From Anisakis pegreffii (Eukaryota > Nematoda > Chromadorea > Rhabditida > Anisakidae), in the NCBI GenBank assembly GCA_035041965.1, contig JAPYMA010000217.1, positions 124,001-188,000 on the forward strand: DNA of 64,000 nt, in the 5' to 3' direction. Made by a program: the position numbers and the translations under genes. Below are positions 54,267 through 64,000 of this stretch, piece after piece; position 1 is the first letter of the stretch; the number at the start of each line of letters is the position of its first letter. Under the pieces are notes generated by a model. It did no database searches. It was not told where the DNA came from and saw nothing but the letters and a program-made list of their open reading frames with translations.

Positions 54267-57200
54267 ATGACATCGTACCCTTCTTCTTCATTCCTTATCA
54301 TTCTTCTTATCAATTGTTTACTGCAGATTAACAGCATCGTTCAAGCGAAGGTTATCCTTCATATTTCATTAATGCTACTCTTATTACTTACTTTAAACAA
54401 ACATTTCTAGTAGCAATATTGTAACAAGGCATCAGCAATAATACTAATTAGATTCAGTTTTTGTAGCAATCCATATTTAATGAAGTAATTATAAATTTTA
54501 AAAGCATTTGCGAATGGATTTCATAAGAATAGAGATATTCAAATAATATATTCAATTGCAATATAAAATGCAAAGTGGTTTAAATTCAGGAAGCAACCGA
54601 TCCCGTGATTGTGTTCGCGAGAGATAAGGCGATTTTTACAAAAGACCATCCTCTTTATGCTGTACTTATTGAGTCAAAGGAATCTGAGGATTATGATGAT
54701 CATTTTGAAGAATTCGAATTTGCAGCAAAACATTTCGGTGAGAAAGTAAGTGATCAGTAATTATTACTTCATTCAGTACATCGCTTTATGGATTTGTTGA
54801 GCAAAAATCAACTGCAGCATACTCGAATGTTTAACGCCATTCAATATTCGATATGAATTTCGACAGTGTGCTTTGAAAATGTTCACGATAAGCTATAAGT
54901 GAAACGTAACAACTGATTATACTATAAAGATATTTCTCGACTAGAAAACGGCGGTCATATGTGTTCGAATAATACATCAAATTGTCTTTTCATATGAAAT
55001 CTCAACGTTTTATCTCCATAGCGACCAATTCATTGCAACGTTTCAATAGTCATTTATACGACAACATTTTGAAACTATTAATCATCATTTAAGATTAAAT
55101 TCGTTTATTTGAATACGGATGTGGAAAAGTACTGGGAAACAATTGAATTCCTCGGTTTAATCGCTGAAGATGTGCCAACGGTGATGTTCATTGATGTGAG
55201 CAAAGGTCTCGAAAAGTTCAAAGCTGAATTTGATGAGGTGATTATTTTTTGAAATGATATCACAATTCCCATTTTTGATCACTTTCAAAATGTTCTGAAT
55301 GAGTGCCTGTATCGAAGTTTATATTTGAAACAATTTGAGATTATTTATCAAACCTTCTAAATTTTTGTGTTTATTTCTCTAATGTGTGGATTTTTACCAA
55401 CGTAAAGTTTATTCGTCAACTATTCGACATGAAATCACCAATACACCAAGCCCTCTTTAACAGCACTGCTTCGCTCAATTTCAACAACGAGCAATTCGAT
55501 TCCTCTGCAGTGGCTCCATTAGCTAAACTCTTCCTAATAGGTCTTTTGCATTAATGTGATGTTTATGAAAACATAAAAATGAATTTATTTTACAATTCGA
55601 CAAAACACTGAAGAATGAAATTCGGTCGAGTTTTAGATTACAAGAAAGAATATAATCTCGTTCGTACAAGACTGTTTGGATGGTAAATCGGTTGCATTCT
55701 TGAAAAGTGACGATGTGCCCAAAGAATGGGATGCCAAACCGCTCAAAGAGTTGGTCGGACAGAATTTCGAAAGTATCGTTTACGATCAACCAAAAACCTC
55801 ATTCGTTATGTTCTGTAAGTTCTTGTTATTGATTCAGTCCTGTGCAAGTTTCTTCGTTGTTCCATGGAATTCGCTCCATTTTCTTCGACACATAACACTC
55901 ACGAGGAATGGTCATGAACTTACCACAGCCTTTCGGAATAAGACATATATCATATTATAGAGCCCGGGGTAAGGCTGGGGTAAGTTCGTGACCTTTCCTT
56001 GTCAGTTATATTGTGATCAGTGATCAAATGTTGAATATTTGCGGTAAATTCAATTCAAACGTCATGAAGAGATGGCTCATCGGTAATGATAAAACAGAAA
56101 TTGAATTGTCTGTAATGAAATGAATATGTGCCAGATGCACCGTGGTGTAAGGCATGTCAGCTCACCATGCCCGAGGTTGAGAAACTGGCGGATATGTATG
56201 CGGGCAATGAGCATGTAATGATCGCTCGTATGGACGCAACTACCAACGAAATATCTCGTATGCCAGTGCTCGATGTACCCACACTCGCACTCTTTTTGAA
56301 TGGCGACCGAAAGGTTACTTTCACTTTTTTTAGCAGCTAGATTATCGGCAATGTCGGTGCTATATTTCCTCACTGTATGTAGCACTTCAGAAGTACCGTC
56401 GTCTTGACCGCATCTGCATAAACCTCATTGTTCTGGGGTCTGTTTCTTGACTTTTTTGAAGATGAAGTCGCACATGCAACAACGTCCCTTGCGTCGGTCC
56501 TTTCTGTCAACAAACTGCATATTCTTGAAAATTAGCTCCTGGAAATGAAAACTGTTATTGTCAGAATGAATCTCACAGGAGGCTTCCGCAAGTTTTTTAG
56601 GGGTCATTCAAACATGGCAGATTAAAGATGATTACAATAAGTCAAAGAGGTTTACGACTAGGTGCCGTTTGAGGGAGTTTCTTTTATTTAGTTAGGCTTA
56701 TTTTTCCGAGAGGTTATGTTCAAGTGAATATAGTACTTACCACTTCGGTATCGTCTACGATATCTCAATATCTGAGATCGCTAATGAATTTTCTAAACCG
56801 TGACAGTTTTGCTCCACAGTGACAAATTATTTGCAACTTCAGAACGAATTTATTGATCAGTTGGAAAGGATAAAAGGGTGTAGTTTTATAACTCGATGAG
56901 CATTTCAGCCGTTATATTACACGGATGATCGACGAACTGCAGAAGATTTCCAACGATTCATCAATAAGAAAATGAAAGATGCTGGTCTGAAGACGGCCGC
57001 AGAATCTGAAGATGAAGAAAAAACGGTAGCTAAGGAGGAGAAGGAGGAAGGAGATAAACAAGAGAAAATAGACGAGAAGAAGAAGAGTGAAAAGAAGGTG
57101 AAGAAAGGAACTGACACTGAAAAGAAGGCGAAAAAAGGTGGAGAAAAGAAAAAAGCAAAAAGTGATCCGGAAACAACCGACAAGAAATCCAAGAAAGGGG

Positions 57201-57529
57201 CAAAGAAGGAGACCGAACCAACCAAGGAGACTGCAGAGAAAACGAAGGAGGCTGAGAAGAAGAAGACGGCTGCGGAAGAGAAATCAAAGACGGAGGAGAA
57301 ATCGAAATCAAAAGAGGGAACAGAAGCAAAACCCGTAAAAGAAGACGAGAAACCAAAGGGGGAGAAAGCAAAATCTGAAAAAACAGAGAAGAAATCTGGG
57401 AAAGAACCGACGGGAAAGAAGAAATCAGAAACGAAAAAAACAAAAGAGAAGAAGACGGGTAAAGCTAAAAAAGGAACCAAAAAATCGACAAAATCATCGA
57501 AGAGTTCCACAAAAAAAGATGAGCTCTAG
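54267..57529 (+). CDS. ER thioredoxin/PDI-like protein with Lys/Glu-rich tail and KDEL
   Basis: Six exons join in phase: 54267-54350, 54590-54745, 55094-55237, 55637-55814, 56135-56313, 56909-57529, giving 453 residues. The N-terminus is a signal peptide (FLIILLINCLLQINSIVQA, cut near residue 27). Residues about 30-185 look like redox-inactive b-type thioredoxin folds without a CxxC (FVYLNTDVEKYWE, LKELVGQNFESIVYDQPKTS). Residues 186-260 are one catalytic domain: YAPWCKAC at 188-195, with the cis-proline region VLDVPTLALF. Residues about 275-449 are almost only Lys, Glu, Thr, Ser, Ala and Pro. The last four are KDEL, the ER-retrieval signal. The CKAC active site replaces the usual CGHC, which would change its redox potential. 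It probably acts as an ER thiol oxidoreductase or chaperone, and the tail may bind calcium or clients. No safe symbol. Confidence 0.9.
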
Positions 57530-59775
57530 AGCGCATATTCATTAATTCATTATGAGTGGCTGAGGTGGCTAGGTTAGCATTCATTGCCAGAGTGAACTGA
57601 CATTTCTAAGCTCATCTTGAAAGTGGCAACTTTTTAAAGGCATCCCATTCGAGTCGATTCCCTCCTCAATTGGTTTCATTTCCAAGTTTTGCAAACGAAA
57701 ACATCTCTGTGAATAATAAAGTGCATTAATTAACATATGCGTAGCCATGAGATTCAGTTCCTTTTCATTCCCAATCCTCAATATTTGCATGCTCCAACCT
57801 TTTTGAACGGGTTAAGAACGTTCAAAAACTTATCTCCTTACATGCTAAAACGTCTCACGATGAATGCCACCGACGTTGTTGTTGTTTTCAAATATTTTGA
57901 ATGAAAATAAACAGTTTATTTATTGAGTGTCTCGTTCGAATTATTTGAAATAAAGTTTGAATACAGATCGCAATTTGTTATCGCAAGCAATCATTTCAAT
58001 TATCACATAATAAACGAATAGCTGCAAGTGATCAATAAATAAACAATCTCCTGTGATAGTCCACGCACTACACGAACTATTATACTGAGATCAACTCCCC
58101 AATCAGTTTACAACGCACCCAACTCCATGCTACCTATGACATCGGTTAACTACTTTCATGTTACTGTTTTCTGGGGATCATTCTAAAAAACAAAAGGCAC
58201 CAACTATACAACTCAAGTAGCGGGAAAGTTATGGTACAAGCCGAAATGCAGAATATCATTCAACTGAATATCCAGTAGTACAATTCATCAACTCAATTGA
58301 CTGCATTCCCTTCGACTACTAATGAAACACTGATGATCAAAACCGTGCGTCTATCAAAGATGACCATTTGATGGCGATTAGTACTGGAACAAAGTCGAAT
58401 AGTTCAAAATTTTTGGCTTCGTTATGAAAATAGTGACATTAAAATAGTAACAATGGATAACAGTGTCGGGAAAGAGAACAATGACAATAACAACAATAAC
58501 GAATGTAGTACTGATAGCAGTGTTGGTAATAACGATGATGAGTACAATGACAGTAATAATAATAATAAAAACAGTAATAATCAAAAAACGAAAGCCCACA
58601 ACTCCATTTCCCCGTCAGCAAAGAATGTCTTTTGAACGAAACGCACATCACAAAGCGTTTATGAAACTTCATAAACGTAATTCAAAAATTCGAAGAAAGT
58701 ACTAAAAAATGGCACGCGCTATCATTAACACTTCGACTGCGAAATGATCATTAAATGCGACAACGATCATTAAAATCAAATGAAATACACAAAAAAACAA
58801 GCAAACACAAAAAAATTCTAACAATGAAGTTTACAAATGAAGACAGCGAAGGAATCAATCGGTAGTTTGTACAGGATTATTTGAATAACAAAGTGTTAAT
58901 ATGCGCGATCACAAATGAACAACGTTTTTGTATAGTACATCAATCGGCGCATGACTGCACTAAACTGAAAAGAGTAAAAAATTTTCTACAGATAAGCGCG
59001 AAGTTGAACCGAATCTAGTTGAACAAATTGATTTTCAAGGATATCCATCAAAATTTTTTGACTTTCCTACAATAAAACCAGTCAGCAACAGAATTATTGG
59101 ATTGTAAATTATGAAAACTATGAAGCAATAATTCTGAGCTTATGATTTCATTTTGCAAGAAAGAGTCTTTTAAAAAATTCAGTGTAAATAACAACGCCGA
59201 TCAGAGATGGCCACTATTTTCAATCACAACAATGGAAGACGATAAAATTGTTGAATAAGTCGATAAAATTCAAATAATCTACGGCAAAACGAAATAAGAC
59301 CGAACAGAGGCTATTCAGATGAAATCATTAACGCAAACGATTCAGTAGTAAATTGGTCTGTCTCGTTAAAGTGTCTATTCAATTATTATCATTAGAATCA
59401 CTCAGAATACAGCCTCAAAGTAAAACGGCACTGGTGATTGGAAGAAGCGTGGCATGGACTAGAGCAGCACGATAAAATTAAAGAAGCTAGTTGAAGAGTG
59501 TTTTAAATCGAATTAAAAAAACAACAATTTTCATCAAAGATACTAATCGACCAGATTCATGAACATAAGATTAAGATTTCAGATTAATAGTAAGATAAAT
59601 ATCAGAATAAAAATTGATTACGATAAAAATAATGAATTTATGATAATCATATCACAATATATCACCGGTATTGGAAAATAATGATAGATAACAACGAGAA
59701 ATATGTATAATTTGCAATCAAATGTCACAATGATGATAAATATCCAGTTGTGATGACCGCACCCAATAACAGATA
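57530..59775. other. Convergent intergenic region and 3' UTRs
   Basis: Lies between the tail-to-tail PDI-like and KLHL18 genes. It contains Asn-codon-like low complexity (AATAAT/AACAAT runs) at about 58480-58590. No coding exon, tRNA or ncRNA recognised. Confidence 0.6.
58480..58590. repeat. AAT/AAC-rich low-complexity tract
   Basis: Runs of AACAATAAC and AATAATAATAATAA make spurious poly-Asn or poly-Ile frames. Best read as simple sequence. Confidence 0.75.
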
Positions 59776-62700
59776 TCACAATTTGTCCGGTGATATCGGT
59801 ATAACGCCAATACCCACACCACCCTCGTGGGCAATCATACTTGCCGCTAACGACCAACTGTCTTCTTCAACGTTGTATGTTTCCATTGAACTCAGATTTG
59901 AGATACCATCATATCTGAGAGTCAACTTAATCATCAATAAATGTTCAACATTGTAATGATAATAGTATTAACATTACCAGCACAGATGATAATAATTAAC
60001 CTAAATGAACGAATCTCCGAATAATGTTATTGCATAATCAAAATCCGTATTAAAGGAGGACTACAAGTGCAAAATTACCCAGCAATTGCATACAACGTGC
60101 CAGCGTTCGATACGAGTGACACTCGTGATCGTTTCAGATGCATTGGTGATAATGGAGACCACTGATCTTCATCCGGATCGTACACTTCGACACTTTTCAG
60201 AAACTGACATCCATCATAACTGCAACTTCAGATTTTGTTCAGAAAGCGCTCAAACTAGAACTATTACTGAACTCAAACACTCCTCACTGATAAAAAACAC
60301 CCCTCACTGATAGTGTTAACAGCCAGCAATAACACTGATAATCAATCAGAACATAATTACAACGGTAATGATAACATCAAAACGACAACAACAACCATAA
60401 AACTAACCCTCCACAAACATAGATTTTTCCACGCAGTGCGGCTGCCCCGAGTCGACAACGTTTACTTCCCATTGGTTTTACAAGTTGCCATTCACCAGTT
60501 TCCACATTGAAACGTTCAACCGAATTGAATATTGACATCCCGTCATGCCCACCGATCACTTCAAATAATCACAGTAAATAAAAAATATGAATATAGATAA
60601 GGGTTTTTTGTTCAATCACTAGTAATGCACTCGTTTTGAGGTGTACTCTTCGAGATAGATTCTTTGAGATAAGTTCATGTGGGCACGGAAATACGTTAAT
60701 TCACGTGACAAGAGTGAATGAATAAATCAAACACTCATCATGTATTCACACTCCATAAATCATCATCGTGCACATTTCTGAAGAAAAACCAAAAAAAGCG
60801 AAAATTGAACAGAATGAGTGAAGTGGTAATCACATAATTTTGATAATAATACCACTTAATGAAAAACAAACGAACCATAAATAAAGTTATCAAGAACCGC
60901 GATTCCAGCCGCGGAACGTTGTTTGTGCATGTGCGTAGTCATCGACCATTTATCAGCGTTTGCATTGTACACTTCAACTGAGGATAACGATGAAATGCCA
61001 TCGTAGCCACCGCATACGTAAAGACGTTCATTGACCACAGCTGCACCGAGTGCTGACCGTTTGTTAGTCAATGGGCACACCTCAACTTAATCTGTTAACA
61101 CATACCATCACACGAAAATGCAACTCACCTCTCGCCACTTATTGCTCTCATGATCAAAAACTTCGACAGTCTTCAAGCGATCGTGACCATTAAAACCACC
61201 AATCGCGTACAACTGACGATTCATCACCGCAACACCCACGCGCGAACGAATCGAATTCATTGGCTCCACACACGTCCATTTACCTTTATACATCACTATT
61301 CATTACTATCCTCCCTCTCGACCCGGCTTATTCACGGTCATAACCAATGGATTACCACCTATCCTAATCACTGAACTGGCTTGATGTTATTAATATTATC
61401 ATTACTATTTCTTAATTGTTGCAGCAATGAGACAACATTGGTGTTGTGGTTAATTTTCAGAAACGAATGACAGAATGATCGAAGCGTATGACTAAAGTAA
61501 GCAAGCTTGATGGGATATCATTCTGATACAATCCACATGCAAATGCGCACATACGACTGAATAAACTAATACGGAGAAAGCATCATTAATAGACTACAAA
61601 AAGTTCGAAAGGAAACATGAAATCATATTGGATATAATCGTTGATCATGAAAATGTCATAACGATAAAGATGAAGAAATACTTGTGGTGGGATCGAACAT
61701 TTCCACAGTTGACAATGAATCACCCGTATTGGTGAGACCTCCGACTGCGAATATTAGACCTGGTACATCATAACAACAACGTTGCTTCGTTCTGCAATTT
61801 GACTTGTTCAGTTTTAAGAGAACACGCAGTCCACAAAATCCTTTGAGAAGCATTTCAAATGCTCAAGTTTCATGAAAATGGTCATATTCACTATTACAAA
61901 AACGACAATATTTGACCGTTTGAAGTTCAACGAAAGCCATTTGGAAAATATCTCATTATCTTAATGACATTGAATATTACTGAATCAAAACTCTGTTGCA
62001 GATTTTGACGAGGTATTACAACAAAATAAATAATTATTATGCGAGTCATGTTTGAATATTGAAATGAGTGTTTAGTGACCTGAAAGTTGTGAAAAGATAG
62101 CGTCGTTCAGGCATTAAATGATAATCTTTCGCTTCGTCAACCAGATCTCGACAACTCAAACTCTGACGTATTATTGGATGTGATGCCACTTGATCGGTTA
62201 GAAAGTGTGGTTTCAATAATGGTAATCGAACGTTTTTTAATACTCTGCAACATATTCACTTATTTATTCATTTATATGATTCATTCAGTAGATCGACAAC
62301 GCCCAGGAAATTACACTTTTAATCAAAGGGTTTATCATGGGCCAGGATCGGGTAATCAGTTGCTTTTTTCCTAGAGAATTTATACGGTTATGGTTAATAT
62401 TTGTGAGATTGTTGTTAATACTATGATAGCAGCTTCAAATGAACTGTACCTGGCTGAATAGCTGGCACGTTCAGGACTGTGTTGTAACCATCTGATGGCA
62501 GCTTCAAAAATTTGCTCTTCACTCTCAACGAACAGTTCATCACGATTCAGAATCGAGCACAACTCATCGATTGTCAACGCCAAATACTCTTCACCCAATG
62601 AGACTTGCATAAAATGTTTATGTAAATAACGATCTGAAACAAACTGAAACATTTCATCAACTCGAAACATTTAAAATCATCACAAAAATCACCTGTGGAA

Positions 62701-63744
62701 AGCACCAGCGAGATACACCCCAACGCAATCGCAAACGAACGAATTCCCAAAACATTTTGAGACTGAAGTCTGCACTGAAGAAATCGACAACACTCATCCA
62801 CAATACTGCTCAGCTGTAAGAAGTTCGACGCCTGCATCATACTCTGCACATTCGCACTCGTTATACGCACACGACCCGTATATGCAAATGCTATCAATTG
62901 CTCCAATGTATCGCCATCGAACTCTTTAAAATAACTCTTTATTATTATCATCTCTTTTACTATTGTTATCATCTAATATCATTATTATTACTCCTAAGAG
63001 CTCATACTGATAGCAGTGAAGATATGAAAAATCATCCGCAAGGTGGTGGGTGTTTAAGTCAATCTTTCAACCGGCTTGAAACATTGAATGTTAATGGAGT
63101 ACGAGCATTACAATTCTGAACGCTGTAATAAGTCAAATCCCAGTGGTTAATTCTCATGCAATGATCAATAAGACCCTTCAACTATACTGAATCACCCTTC
63201 AACTAAATCAAAAGATATTCAAGATTCCACGATGATCCCACCTTGCAGATGTACTTCTTTCTGTTGACATTCGGCCATTTCAGCAGTGAACATAGCTCTA
63301 AAATATGGTATTGTTGCTGCTAAAACAACGCGATGTGCACTGAATCTAAAAAGAAATTAATCATTACTGAAGATTTATTAATACGAAGCGCACTTGTTTG
63401 GAATCTTCATTCATTATCGCAAATTAAATGTATTATCATACATTTACTGACGTTCTCTTGACAGTCTGACGGTTCGCTTATTGACTGTGAGTATAATTAT
63501 TTATTAGTGTATCTGACCAATTACTATTATCCCTCTATTTGGCCACTCAACGGGTTGCGAGAATATACGAATGATAAAGGAATTCAACTAATGAAAGAGG
63601 TCATAACCTCAGACCATCGGCAACAAGCACCACGTCGCATAATTTACCAGTTCGACGTATCTCATCGAAATTCGGGAACGCACTCATCGCTAACGATGCG
63701 GCACATTCGAACACAACCACTTCTTCATCGTCCTCGTCACACAT
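59776..63744 (-). CDS. KLHL18: KLHL18-type BTB-BACK-Kelch protein, complete
   Basis: KLHL proteins are substrate adaptors of CUL3 ubiquitin ligases. Eleven exons join in phase: 63744-63608, 63345-63242, 62923-62693, 62633-62450, 62244-62080, 61791-61682, 61283-61129, 61080-60876, 60558-60408, 60219-60079, 59914-59776. They give 573 residues, against 574 in human KLHL18. The BTB domain (about 28-135) has [31 protein letters not shown] and AYTGRVRI. The BACK domain (about 140-250) has [15 protein letters not shown]. Six Kelch blades follow, with the GG pairs in place ([52 protein letters not shown]). The end [14 protein letters not shown] matches the KLHL18 C-terminus. The start ATG at 63744 is the first after an in-frame stop. 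Confidence 0.95.
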
Positions 63745-64000
63745 CGTCAACAACGCTAATATTATTCACACGATATCACAACTATTTTCCGACTGATTCA
63801 TTATTACATCTTTACTAGAATCTGTTTTCTTACCGAACAAAAACAGCGCAGATTTCATCTCTAATTCGTGATATGCTCTCCCTGTTTGGTTTGTTAAAAA
63901 CAGGTTGCAGACTGTAGATGGATAATGAATAGATGCATACACTTTTACGCTAAATAGCAAAAATTTCCTATAGTCCAGGAGATGAAAATTCAGACCACAA
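63745..64000. other. Upstream region of KLHL18
   Basis: Presumed 5' UTR and promoter of the KLHL18 gene. A minus-strand open stretch here is out of frame with the start and has no support. Confidence 0.5.

Noticed and set aside
57030..57510. Long minus-strand ORFs rich in Phe/Ser opposite the PDI tail
   Set aside because: They are the exact complement of the Lys/Glu-coding repeat (GAGAAG read as CTTCTC) and have no independent support.
58378..58705. Asn-rich and Ile/Thr-rich ORFs
   Set aside because: Simple-sequence translation of AAT/AAC runs in an intergenic region.

Overview
The window is eukaryotic: AT-rich, with short exons split by many introns that start GT and end mostly in TTTTCAG/TTTCAG-type acceptors, plus many degraded transposons. 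Protein relatives point to an animal, most likely a nematode. The main clues are a LIM-only protein very close to the Caenorhabditis lim-9/FHL type, a nurf-1/BPTF-type chromatin factor, a double-MADF protein, and hAT, MULE, LINE and Penelope-type relics. The species cannot be named from sequence alone. I built the gene models by hand from frame, splice sites and codon-phase agreement; splice coordinates may be off by one or two bases.

Layout. Bases 1-11263 (minus) hold the N-terminal two thirds of a BPTF/NURF301 ortholog (DDT, PHD and WHIM-type motifs), which probably runs off the left edge. Bases 11264-13900 are non-genic, with a LINE 3' end and a Penelope-like GIY-YIG fragment. Bases 13976-16532 (minus) are a complete cdc37 gene. 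Bases 16533-23600 are transposon-rich and include a broken transposase-like gene. Bases 23643-26286 (minus) are a complete two-MADF-domain gene. Bases 27327-29370 are a decayed MULE transposon with inverted ends. It is followed by a 974-bp hAT-type element with a perfect 8-bp target duplication, a GC-rich repeat insertion with an 11-bp target duplication, a 110-bp hAT-type MITE, an exon with half of a zinc finger, a 20-bp-arm perfect palindrome, a non-LTR reverse transcriptase relic and some unassigned small exons. Bases 37934-42965 (minus) are a FHL/lim-9 type LIM-only gene with a third hAT-type MITE in an intron.

Bases 43000-48500 are mostly empty apart from a GC-rich repeat copy, a small ORF interrupted by a 35-bp tandem duplication that could act as a new intron, and a signal-peptide exon. 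Bases 48918-51211 (plus) encode a divergent BTB-BACK-like protein, with probable further exons to 53624. Bases 54267-57529 (plus) encode an ER thioredoxin/PDI-like protein with a long Lys/Glu tail ending in KDEL. Bases 59776-63744 (minus) are a complete 573-residue KLHL18-type BTB-BACK-Kelch gene that converges on the PDI gene.

How the genes relate: this is ordinary animal gene neighbourhood with no operon-like clustering that I can prove. Chromatin remodelling (BPTF), possible DNA-binding regulation (MADF), kinase-client chaperoning (CDC37), muscle/cytoskeletal LIM scaffolding, ER redox folding and CUL3 ubiquitin-ligase adaptors are unrelated functions. I found no clear new multi-gene system. 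The most unusual items are the charged KDEL tail on the PDI-like protein, the duplication-born candidate intron, and several mobile elements whose exact boundaries and target duplications can be read directly.
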